From Sinonovacula constricta (Eukaryota > Mollusca > Bivalvia > Cardiida > Solecurtidae): DNA of 64,000 nt. The DNA lies in assembly GCA_007844125.1 (NCBI GenBank), contig CM017560.1:6912759-6976758 (forward strand), in the 5' to 3' direction. A program made the position numbers and the translations under genes. Positions within the stretch are counted from its first letter, which is position 1; each line of letters opens with the position of its first letter. The notes below the pieces were generated by a model that had not been told where the DNA came from, made no database searches, and saw only the letters and a program-made list of their open reading frames with translations. Positions 12,614-25,700 of the stretch are shown here, one piece after another.

Positions 12614-15600
12614 GTAAGTTTAATTAGATGTACTTATTGCCATAGTTTAAAATGAAACGTGTATTTTTAAACCGTAGAATGAAGTGTTTTCCGGTTCCAA
12701 CAATTATGCATTGTGTTAAGTAAAGCAGGAACATAGTTGCACCTATACATACTCATCTGCTTACACGTATTTCATAATAATTTTACAATTCGTTTAACTT
12801 AAATCTTTCAATGTGGCTCATTTCTAAATACGTGTACTTTTGTAGGTTAGATTAAAACTACAATTTAGATATTGATTTTGTGGTTTATTTTTTCTTTGGA
12901 AAGAAATGTAATCATCGTTATATCCTTAGTTGGTTTACAAATAGAGCGTTTTGCTTTTTTTAAACAGGTTACGAGTCCTTTTTGGATGTATAAATTTAAT
13001 GCATGAGGACAATGTATGGTGATTGGAAAAGAAAAAAGAGACATTTGTTTTAATTTGGTTGAAGGTCAATGTGCTTTCATTAGTTAATGTAGTCGATGAA
13101 TCGAATCTTGGCGGTGATGACACTATTTTGTGTTCTATGTTTTTATGAATGCTAAAATACTATTTCGATATTATTATAATATTGTCCTTACCTTTTGTAC
13201 CGTAAAAACTTTATAACAGAAATCGAAAAGAAATCCATAGACTCATTATTCAATTATCAAATTATTATTGTTTGTATTTTTCCATGTGTAATAATTGCCG
13301 CATGATAATCATTTATGTATACCCGTCACTAAACAAACAATTGTTTCTGAATTGAGGATCTTGAAATTCCGTCGCCTTAGTTTTAAAGTAGACAACATCT
13401 TCCTCCTAACTTACCTAACACTGTTTCGATAAATGGACAATTAGTGTTATGCGGAAATCGTCGTTTGTTACCTTTGATAAATGACACTTCTGATAATACA
13501 AGCATGTCTTATGGTTTTACCATTACGCTCGTTCTGTATGTCAGGAATATTGCAGGTTATTACAGGCTATGCATTTCTTTTTTTTCGGTTAAAACGTATA
13601 TTGTAAAGATTTCGATGATCGATATTTCCCGAAAGAGCAATATTTAACTATATAATAATGCAATAACATATTTTGATTTTTCAAATTTAACAATTGAATA
13701 ATTCGGCATGTAAATGAACTCATTTAAAAAGTTGTAGTTTTCTATAGACTTAGTCTTACAAAAAGTTAATATATATATGTGTTACATTTATTTTTAAGAA
13801 CTCGACGTTTTAAGATAAGGCAATAGTATATTATCATGACTCGTGTACAACAAGGTAAATAACTGCACCGATAAACATGGTGTTCAAATAAAGCCATGCA
13901 CTGTAGGCCTTAAAGTATTTTAGGCATAATATACGCTAGTCTAGTTATATTATATGTTAATAAATAAATAAAGATTTTATATTGGCACTGTTATTTGTCC
14001 GAGGGCAGTCGTATTGGCCCAAGGCCGAAGGCCAACTTTTGCCGCAATCACAGCACTGAGCGTTCGTATTGAAAGTTTTATCGGGAATAATAGACCTTCA
14101 ACGTTCGGTAAGTTTTCGTACGTCTTTTAACTCACCAAGTATATTTTTGACATTACTAGACCATTTGTTTTTGCATCGTGCTTTCATGTAAAAACAAATG
14201 TTTTGTTGCCTGTTGCTGTCTGTCTTCATCAGTCTGTTCCAGAATTATAGCACACATAGACTTCTTCTGTAGAAGCCCGCTTTCAGCATACAAACATTGC
14301 ACTTAAATACATTTTGGTCTTTTTGACTAACCGTCTATCAGACGCCAAAAAAATAAGTAAGCTATATAAGCGAGTAACCAAAAATGCACTTCATCTTTTA
14401 ACCCCTTTCGACGAGATTCACAATGTGTTTTAACGTTCTAACCCATAGGTTCACAATATTTGACACGGCTACAACATTATTATACTATAAGTTGCTCTTG
14501 CTCCGCGCAATTAGATAAGGTTAGAAGATAACTTTAAAACATGTTTTGTATTATCCTTCCCTTTGTGTTTAATCCTGGGATTTCTTTTGCAAACAATGTG
14601 CGCGGATCAATCTCGATAAAATCTTTTCTGACGATGCACGTGACCTTTCAAGACAATGTGTCCACCGGTAATAGACGTGTAGTTTCTTGCCTATGTACGG
14701 GAGGTTCCGAGTTTTATATATAACAGTGGCATGAATTCAAGCCTCAAGACATAAAAACTACACCACAATAACACAGCGTAACACTAAGGCGTATATACAA
14801 TTAAACAATCTTTAGAAGAACAAGACACATGACGTTATCACCTTGAAAAAATTAAGCAAAAAAAGGAAATGGACCATTTTTTGCACAGAAATAGATTTAA
14901 CAGAAAGTAGTCAGATAAACATCGACTGACATTAGTAGAACTGTTGCCACTTCAGTCCGGTGAAACTTTCGTCTGCATCTTTATGCTGGTCTTGTGGTTT
15001 TAAGCAAAGTCTAGTCTGACCTTTTCGCGCATGACAGTCTTCGAGCTTGGGCAGATAAAGGGACATGTACATTGTGTGGTGGCTTGACTGCGGGCTTTTT
15101 TTTGCTGTCGCTTTCAGCCATCAGTATGGGGTGTTCTCGCTGGAGGTGAGGTACACTTACAAGACCCCCGTCAATGTTAATGTTTCGACATTATTCAGTG
15201 CTTTCTCATTGATCATGTTCCCCTTGAAAAGAGATTTGTGTAGACATCCATCTGATGTGTTTTTGTCTTGGACGACTTCGCCATTTGTGACGCAGAACAC
15301 AGAGATTCGCAGCTCTCTCAATATCGCTAACATTTCGCCTTCCGCGAGATTTTGGTATGATTTTGGACGCATCATTTCTTATATGTTGTTTACTGAAATG
15401 GGATATATCCTGATTAGTTTCAACCGGAACTAATACCATAAAATACGTTGAATAATTGTCCTTCTCATTTTGTACCTATCTGAATGTCGTAATTTATCTA
15501 TATAAAGCATTAAACCGCTAGAGACGACACAGGTTGTGCTTTATAAATTTGTGTTTATAATACACATAGGGGAGGAGGTCGTAAAACAATTAGTCACCCT

Positions 15601-18600
15601 TGATACACATTGGCTTACTGATCAACCATTGGTCAATAACGCTAAAAGCCCCACCCTTTTCCTTGTACCACTGCAGCCTGAGGCTGTGTCAAGCCGGCTA
15701 GATCCATCCCACCCTATTTTCCTTCCCCAACTCATTAACCTTCCATTGTGATCATAGTGTGAAGCCAGATAAGGACATATTCCAATTTTCAATACCTTTA
15801 ACAATTGCTATATTTTAACATATCATCTTTACATAATAGTGTTATCCATGTGCTTTACAACGTGTGTGTCAACAGTCCTTTAATTTGGTTTCCATCTCGC
15901 CGGGGCTACAATAACCAATTTTAAGTCTGAGGGTAATTTATCAAAGAAAAATAGCCAATGTGTTCCAACGTAAGTGAATGTCTGTAGTCTCATTATTGTC
16001 TTTTATAGTAGAGAGACACTTAAAATACAGTGTGGCCACCTTCTATGTATATAGTGCGCAAATTATAATTTACCAGACAATCTTCACGTAAGAGGTCACG
16101 TGCCGTTTGCAGCTCACTGTAACCACTGTAACCGCTAAAGCAAAGGCACATAGGCGTTGACGAACCAGATTATTATTCCTTTATTATTTTATTTTAACGC
16201 TCAAATTTGATGAATTGGCAAATTTTACATATAAATTCTTTTAATTGTATTGCATTTTAATCCTATGCAACGTTGTACAGATACGGATATCACAATCTGT
16301 GATTTTATTTTTTCTATTATAGTCTTACTAGTTTTGTTTTTGTTTTGTTTTTTAAATGTATCGCAGCGACCAATTATGATCATTATAGCGTCCATCTATT
16401 TTGCTTGAGGAAGACCCCACACAAATGTCTGGGTAGAACCACTGGCGCACAGCAAGTCAGCTGGAAGACCTTCCCACATTAAGTCATTCACCCCGAACGG
16501 GACTCGAACCACTCGCGGTGAAAGGCTAAGCGTCAATCGGTGACGGGCGCGCCTGTAACAGTCTTGTTATGAAATGTTCATTAATTCAAACCACATTTTC
16601 TTACATAAAACAGTTCGAAAGTTTTACAATCTTCATTGCCTTGTTATGTTTGTTCACAAGCGGATAAAGACTGAAAATTAAAAAGACGAAATATCCTTAC
16701 GACGAAAAAGACATGTCCTGCGTTATCAAAATGATCAATCTACAAATAGACCAAGTGATCAACTCACATTGTATTTTAAAACCTTTAAAGATACGATGAT
16801 GAGTTCCGCGATATCGAAATCTCGACTTGATGCACATTTTATTCTGCGATTTACCCTATTATGACATTGTTTTATTGGGTAAAAAGATAATAAACAACAT
16901 AGAAGAATCTATTTCATGCCTTTGTGCTCATATCATGCCGATCATCTGTCACTTTATTTTAAAAATAGTCATGATATGTACACATAGATTTACAACTGTT
17001 ACCTGTATCTACCAACAATATAACCTTTTTGGTTTAAGGGTTTCTGTTACAACGTGTCGAATATTGTTTTAGTCAACATAGTTATAACAAGTGTTTAGTT
17101 GAGGTGATACCCAACCATTGGATCTGATATGTTGTTAACTGGAGGACATATACCAGTTAAAACAGTATTAAATGATGACCAAAAGGACTAGGTCGGATAC
17201 CCAACAAATCCATAGCATAAAATATCAATCGATACGTGTTTACCAAAAGCCTTTATACCCTGAAAAAAAACAAAGGATAAATATTTGTATTTACAAAGAG
17301 CCGGAAACCTCAAACTTAATTAGCTTGTCGCGTCACCCATGGTTCTCACTTTGACAAGGAAAGTCGTTTAATCGATTGAGCGTCTCAGACATGTATTAAC
17401 ATTCCGTAAACGTTTACCATTTCTTTAAGTGCATTGTTTTAGAAACTTGTTGCGCCTTGCCAAATCATTGAAAGAATGACAGCGAATCATTTGATCTTTG
17501 AAGACAAACACTTGACATTAAAGCTTGTCGCTTTGTAATATTTCGGGTGAATATAAACACGAACCATGTCCTTTAACAATCGATGGTGCATGCAACCTGT
17601 TGCACTCGAAAATGTCACATTTTCTTATCTATAAATCAGATTGAAAAACAACGTATGAACATCTGAAACTAGATTTACATACATAGAGTTAGATTTGAAT
17701 AACTGTAATCTATGGATATAAAGACCAATTAAGTTAGTGTTTCCTTTTGCATACATTGTATGAATATTATAAAAAGGGGTATCCGACAGTTTGCCTATAT
17801 CAAAATGCATATAACAATATATTTTACCACTGCTTAGAAGAATATGAGCATAATCTCTGCATTCTTCAGTCTAAGTAGAAACGGTTTTGATCTCTATCTA
17901 TGTTTGTTAGACAGAACAAATCCCGAAAAACCATCTGGAAGTTCTTTCTTTCCAAGTCTATAAATAAGCACGATAGTAATCGCTGTTTAAAATCGTTATC
18001 GACGTCAGAGGGGATTACCCGGATGACGATATAACGTGATCCCCAAAAGAAAGTTGTCACGTGGTTTTCTTGGTTTTAAATAGCTACTTTGCAACGTGTC
18101 TCAGATAGAAAATACCTGCTACGATTGTTGTGAAAATGTTTGATGTTACCTTTTTCAGCCACAGCGAAGACGGAGCCCAGACTCTGGCAGTATGGTAAGA
18201 GACTTTGTACCTTCACAAGCATCACAAGCACGCACATATGCACATAGTGCCCGGCTCCCCTCGTCTGAAAAAAAACACACACACTTCCCTCCCTAGCACC
18301 TATACTCATACACTCGTAACCACAACACCAACTTCCCTTTATGCACATACATGCACTTTTGTACAAGCAAACCCACATATACCAACATATGAATACACTG
18401 TCACTTTTCTTCTAGCCAAACTTAAGTTTCTTTATTTATTATAGTAGCCATAAGACACGTTTAAGTGTCTTTATAAAACATAATTTATTTATTTATTTTT
18501 GGCATTAACAAATTAGAACACGGGTGACATGTTTCTTTGTTTTATTTTAAAACTACTGTTGAAGGTTGTTGGAAAACAATCAACTTGACAAAGTCTTTCA

Positions 18601-21600
18601 CCAAAGACATACCTTCAAACAACCCAGGGGCTTGTTATGAATTCTGCGAATCTTCAAATACCACTAGTACATATTTCGCCTTACAGGTAAGAATTGTTTT
18701 AAATGTACGCAATGTAAAGATAAGATGTTGATTTACCCAGTATTGTGATGGTGTGATGATGATGAAAAATACAGAAACAGAAAAATTATTAAAAAGTTGA
18801 TAGCGATATTGATGTTGATGGACATATGAAAATGGTCATGTTAATTATGGTGCCAATTATGCTACTATTGGCGATAGTGATGATGAAAAAGAAGAAGAAG
18901 AAGAAGAAGAAGAAGAAGAAGAAGAAGAAGAAGAAGAAGAAGATGATGATGATGATGATGATGATGATGACGATGATGATAATGATAATGATAGAGGTGG
19001 TGGTGTTGTTGGTGATCTATTTCTATGTTTGCAGGGCACCAGTTGTTCCTGTATTAGTACAATAGATCCCAACCGTATAGAAGCGTTGGGCCATGGGTGT
19101 AACTGGACCTGTCCCGGCAACCGATATCATTACTGTGGCAGCGACACGGAACACGTCTCGTCCGTTTATTATATTGGTAGGGAAAATGTTCAATGTAGAA
19201 AGAAGGAGTTAGAAAAATGCTTAAATATGCTCTAGCACATTGAGCACAAGGTGATGTTTAAATGTTGATGTACAATGTACATATATCAAAAGAAGGAACG
19301 ATTGTTTTAAAAATTGTTCCTTGATTATTGTCTGTTAAGAGAATTGAATCACTACCGCTAAGTCTTCCTCCGTCGTGGGCCATCACCGTGTCTGGGCGAC
19401 TTCCATGTCCACATGCCTCAACCATATGTGGGGCTGATATAATGTGTATGGTTCCGCTGCCTTCTGTCTATGTATATGTTGGGATTGGGATTGGGATTGG
19501 GATTGGGATTAGCCGGCATTTTTGCCTATACTGCGCAGCGACATTTCTATCATTATAGCACAGGGACAATTATGAGGTGCCCAGGGACTGAACCAGACTG
19601 GTCCATTATACTGACACCGACAAGTCAGGCGTATTGCTGTCCCTTTAGCCCCGAGCATCTGGAGGGAAGCCACTTCTACCAATTCTTTCTTTGGTTTGAC
19701 TCAGCCGGGATTCGAACCCACGACCTCCGGATCCGCAAGCCGACGCTCTACCACCTGTTCTATTTGTATTTATTGATTTACTCACTTCTTCTTCGTGGTA
19801 TTAATGGCTAGATAACCGAAAATGTTGCTTTTTCCATTAACAGTTTTCAAATTTTCAAGTTTCGCATTGATTGTTATCAATTTATTTATTTATTTATTTA
19901 CTTTTTTTTAGAATAATCGGGTTTAAATATTTGCTTTTTGGACAACACATTACTGGCTTAATTAAAATTATCATTAAACAATAGTTTACATGTATATTAA
20001 AATTTAAGTCGGTTTAATTTTGTCCATCATTAAAATGCAAGAGAACAAATAAGTGAAGAAATCACTTTTTAACTAACTGCTTGCTTATCTTTTTAAAGCC
20101 AATGTATGTAATCAATTCAGAGAACACACACAATACGATTTCATTTTAAAACATATACCCTTTAATTATATCTTTAAAAACAAATCTCGCGAAAAATTAT
20201 TTTAACGGTTTCCAGATCAACAAAAAGCAACCAAAAATGCTGTTTTACCCTGGTTAGCATTGAGAAAGTTTCTTGCAGAAGCCAATGCTATGACGGACGG
20301 GAAGCCTCTGTACCAGAATGTACTGTAATATCAACAATAATATCAATCAACAGATTTCCGACACCAACTGTTCCGAAACAGCAACATTGTTTTGTGGAGG
20401 TGAGCTAAACATAGCGTTTTTGTTAAAGAATTATAATGACATAACAAACTCATAATTCATATCTTTTCTTTCATATTCAATCCATATTTTGTCAATCTAG
20501 TTAGCAACCCTGTTCAAGCTTAATACCGAATCGGCTTCAAAACTTAGTGTTAGAACAGAATATTCAGGAGTTAAATACATTGTCTAAAAGACCGAGGCCC
20601 GAATTCACCAACGATTCTAAAGTAAGAATTGCTCAAGTCATGGATTTTAATCCACAATATCTTCATTATGTATTTAGCTACGTGTCTGTATTTTTGCACG
20701 ATACTTTTACTTTGCTTCCTTCAGCTTCAAATCACTTCATATAACTGAAACTTCATACAAAATCTTGTTTAAGGTTTGGAAAAAAGTGTGACTTGGGTTT
20801 AAGTCATAACTTAGGCTTTTAAAATGGTTTGCTGAATACGGGCACTAATCTAAGTAATAAAGAAACTCTGTATATGGGTCCCATGATGGAAGATTCCAAC
20901 TTGTAATCACCCCATAACTGTGTCGGTTCGAGTGCCTGGTTAAATAGAAAACATTATATGAAGAGGTCTTCCATTTGACTTGACATTTTCTAGGACTTTT
21001 CACTGCCAACAGATGACGTTGCACCTATAATGGTAATGGTGTGGTGTATTTTTTAATAAATGAACTAAAAACATTGATTCTAGATGTACCAACCAAAACA
21101 TGCCCTGTCGCCCCGAATCCGTCCAGCGGGACCTGGATGGACGTTCATTCTGCATGTGACTCCAACTCAGAAGCTAGATACAATTCCACGTGTGATGTAC
21201 CTCGTGCATTACCCTGTGCCATCGGCAGTGGATCCTGGGTTGGAGGGTTTGGAAGATTTGCACTTCAAGGTATGCTTTACCCTTACCCTTGTGTTTACAG
21301 CAGACACTAATTCTAGGCCATCTTCTTACATCTGTATGCAAACGGGCCTTGATATATTGCTAGGGACTTTGCAGTAAACAGTACAGGTCCTGATTATACA
21401 GCTTCAAGTTCGAACTGGCTTTTCTGAAACTACAAGTAATGCCTTTGCCTAATCGCTAAATGCTTGACAGGGGTAAGACTGAATTGAATAACCCAATCTT
21501 CTAAAAAAAATTACTTTTATCGACCTACAAAATATTTAACCTAACACAGCGACTAGGTTGTTTGGAGTAACATTATTAGCTTCATTTACTGATATTATGT

Positions 21601-22729
21601 TAGAAACACTACAAGAAATCATAATCATTAGTGGGTTCACGAATCCTATTTTGAAGAGAATCAAGGATAGAGAGAGCTACTATTTTACATTAATCTGTTA
21701 ATGACTGCATATGTCTCAATATAACGAAACTTTCAAGATTATAGTTGTATATTCCAAATTACAAGGTACAAAAATGACACTCTGAAATGACACAATTGCA
21801 GAGTAATAAATTAAATTTGAAATAACACGTGTAAGTTGAGTTTTATTCAGACTATAGGCCAATACTGAGATCAACAGAACAGAACAGAACAGAACATAGT
21901 TTACAAATGTATATTATCTAATACAAACATACATTCAGACAATAAAATACAACAGTCACATGATACAATCACAATTTTACAAATAGAACAATGGACATGG
22001 AACTTTTGGAGAGTAAATCATTAATATTATTGTATAGTGGATATTATATTTATAAAAGAAAAGCAGCATTTAAATAGTTGAGTAGTTTTTTCTTATATAA
22101 AAGGATGGTTTTATAAAATAAGCAATATTTAAAAGAGCTATATTAACTTAAGTTGACATTAATACATTAAATTTGAAAACAGATAGTCTATTATAAAAAT
22201 AAGAACCAATATACTTTTTGCGTAGGCTTTTATATAATGGACATATTAGTACAAAATAATATATGTCTTCGATATCCCTTGTATTACAACATGGGCAATA
22301 ATGTTCGTTTCTTCGTATACAATTATTTCCGAAACGACCTGTTTGTATTTTCAAAGAATGAGATGATATTCTTAATCTTGTTAAAAAGAACATTAATTCA
22401 AAAGGTAGTAGATCAAGATATATTTAATACTTAAAAATATTTTTGAAGTTCTTATATTCTTTCAGAACTGGAATGCGTCCCACAGACGCAAGCCATTCTT
22501 GGACAAAACAATCTTTTACTGTTCTTTTAAATAATTTTGGAAACATTTTTATATCCACCATTTCCGTGTTATTAAATAAGTATGAAAATCCAGTTATCCA
22601 ATAACTTCTTACAATTAACTACCCAATTTCTTTTCCCATTATTAGAATCTTCAAAGGTCATTTCACTTTCCTAAAACAGAGTTTGACTTTTCACTAGCTA
22701 ACTCCAGTATTTGATAATCCTAACATAAC

Positions 22730-22766
<37 letters not shown>

Positions 22767-25700
22767 GATATCTTTCTAGTTCACCGTACACTGCTGCTGA
22801 ACTACTACTGCTACGGACATTAAAAATCCTTTTGCAAAATTTAAGATGTACCCTCTCAATTGATTTTGCTTTAGTAAAACCCCATATTTCTGTAGCATAG
22901 TTTCAAATTGATCATTAGCGCCTTTTTTTGATTTGCCATTGATATACTCATTATGTACTGCAAAAGACCCTGTATAATTAAAAACAGTTCCTAAATATTT
23001 AAAATCATTTACTGTTCCAATTACTCTTCCATTGTATGTCCAGGTTTCGCTATCCAATAAATTGACTCGTTTCTGAAAAACTACGATTTTAGTTTTGTCA
23101 CAGTTCAATTCCAGTTCCCATTTACAACAATAGTCATCAAACACATCAAGGTTTTTTTGCAAATCATCAGTCGTATCCGCATATAATACTATATCGTCTG
23201 CAAATAGAATTGTAGTTAACATAAAATCATGCATATTAATACATTCACCACCAGTATATATGCTTCAAGATCTTCTAAAAGTAGAGATGCTAAAATTGGT
23301 GAGATTGTCTCCCTTAGTTTTAGGCCGACAAAACTATCGTAGAAATCGGACATACAACCAAAAAGGTTTGGCACAAGATCTTACTGATGCATACATGTCT
23401 TTTAAAACGTTTAACACGTTTCCATTGATTCCTGATTTGAACAGTATATATAAGAGACCGTTTCTATAAATACCATCATAAAATCTATGAAGATCAATAA
23501 AGGCGACATATAAACGTTTCCTTTTACCAAAAATGATTTATAGCAGAATTCAAAATAAAAATTGCATCTATCTTAGAATAACCTTTTCTGAAGCCAAATT
23601 GAGTATCTGGTATTGCATCAATTGAATTCGTTGATTCGTTTGTTCTAATTAGACTTGAAAACCTTAGAGAGACAACTTAACAGGATTATCCCCCGATAGT
23701 TGTTTATATCATACTTATCTCCCTTTTTATACAATGGAGTTATAATACATTCTTTCCATTGGCCAGGAAAATGACCTGAATCAAGAATCATATAAACACT
23801 TTCAATAAGATATTCATTTAAAATACAGTCAGGTCCTTATGCATTTTTCTTTTTGAATTTTTTACAGCATTTGTAATGTCATTACATGTAAAAGAATTAT
23901 CTAATTGTTCGTTAAAATCGCTTTTAAAATCATGCGTTTTACAGAACTTCTCAGAATTTGACTCAGTTGTCTGGAATATATTTTTCTAGGTTAGAGAAGT
24001 ATTTGTAAAAAGCATCAACTGTTAGCACACTATCAACGTTTGACTTTCTTTTGTTTAAATATTTCCAAAAATCTGTTGGCTTTTCATGCTTCAGGCATTC
24101 TATATTCTTTAACTTTGTAACTGTATTATTTTTCTTCTTCATACGCACAATATCTTTATATTTGTTTTTATTTTCTAATAAAATTTTCTTACCACAGTAA
24201 GTGTTACATTGTTTAAAATTATTTAATGCAGTATCATAAGCTTGTTTTGTTTCGAAACAGTCTGAATCGAACCTATACAGATATGAAATATTGATGAACT
24301 CCCTATGTAACATAAAAGTCTATTACAAACAGCTATTTAGACGGTCCACCTCGGTCTAAAGCTCAAACAACAATTAAGCCTGACACGTTTCTGCAAAAAC
24401 GTACTGCTCCCATCAGCTTACTAGCAGCGCTAATTGTGCGGCAATCTTTAATTGTCAATACGGTACTTACATTGAATCAAATATACTACGGACATAATAA
24501 CAAGAAATGAATACACTTATATCTCTGCAGTAACAAATTATTTTAAACAGTAGAACTTAGTTGAAAAATTACATCACTTTCAGCTGGTTTTGACAATAAA
24601 AAAATGCCTTTTCTTATAATATGCGCTATTTGCGAAAACGAAAGTAGACAGAAGTATTATTTATCTAGCTGAACTTCATGAAATGAGCAGATAGGTACGA
24701 ACGAAGTTAAACTGACATATTAACACAAGAGCAGTTGTATCAAATAAAGATTAGAATATTATATATAAAGTTACCTGGATGGCTTAAAATATTAGAGATA
24801 GATTTGTAATTACAACAGTAGAGATAACATAAGGCAATAACAAACAATTTACCCTAATTTTACATGCATAGTGAACCCCACCACTCCTCCCCCATCAACG
24901 ACAGCAAATACGACGACGACCACAGTATATCTGGCCACTGCAGAATCCTCAACGACGGGTACATTACTGTTTACATTTTATTTTAATGATATAAAACTCT
25001 TGAAGCACGGTTACAATGGCACTTATTAAAATGTAGACTCAAACAGTCAGCACGAGAATGATCCGAGAGGAGTGTGTAAAAGGTCTTATTTGCATACGTC
25101 TACAAAGCTCTTTAGGACGTTCTGGTTTTCAAATACGGAGTGTTGAGTCCTAGGAGTGCTCAAATCTTTTGAGGTATACCAATAAGAAAGGCATTTATAT
25201 CTGACGGTCCTCACTAAACAGAGATATTGACGGATAAAAATGTCTCCCTTTTTGGAATTTCTGAAGAGATATTAGTATTTCTTGGACATCATTTAAACAT
25301 CTAGACATCAAATTTTGTGAAACAAATAAAGATAAAAGGTTTTTATACTGGTTGTAGCATTTCTATTTTTTAAATATGAGGAAAAAGGATAGTGTCTATT
25401 TTATCAACAAAACACCAAATATTTCAATCACAAAGGTTCCGCTAAAATGACTTTCATTTTAAAACATAATGTTACTATTTTTTGACTTCCAATCATTTTA
25501 GAGTTATACATTTAAGAAGACATGTTTTGTACATTTAAGCCACTACTAACCCTACGAAGCAAGAGGAACCTGCGTCAATTGTAGGAGGTAAGTAAAATAG
25601 AAACAGAACAGGACATACATTTTAATTAAGATTTGTACATATACATATAGTAGTGAACATCATCTTTATAACATTTATACATATAGATAATTAACATGCC

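Larger units (their letters stand above)
21838..24330 (-). mobile_element. Non-LTR retrotransposon (LINE), 5'-truncated and decayed
   Basis: In order on the minus strand: an N-terminal frame (24313-23963); a reverse transcriptase start reading Gly-Pro-Asp-Cys, then Phe-Pro-Gly-Gln-Trp-Lys, Leu-Tyr-Lys-Lys-Gly-Asp and Asn-Tyr-Arg-Gly (23838-23690); the catalytic Phe-Ala-Asp-Asp motif (23204-23193) in a 152-codon frame (23234-22776); and a C-terminal Cys-rich segment of the CxxC...H/C type common in Jockey/CR1-like elements (22393-22148). The 3' end has a GTTCT repeat (21873-21896) and AATAAA (about 21848). Several frameshifts and stops break it and no endonuclease is visible, so it is inactive. 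It lies antisense in the intron between exons 4 and 5 of the WSC gene. Confidence 0.85.

Noticed and set aside
18826..19120. Poly-Lys/Met and poly-Ser frames
   Set aside because: They translate the (GAA)n(GAT)n microsatellite in an intron.
19479..19511. Telomere-like repeat
   Set aside because: TTGGGA is not TTAGGG, there are only about five units, and it adjoins a SINE tail.
19470..19811. 113-codon frame containing Gly-Ile-Arg-Thr-His-Asp-Leu
   Set aside because: That peptide is a translation of a tRNA-like SINE head, and the first part is the TTGGGA repeat.
21011..21042. A 20-nt microexon before receptor exon 4
   Set aside because: AG and GT are present, but the phase would not fit exons 3 and 4, which join correctly without it.
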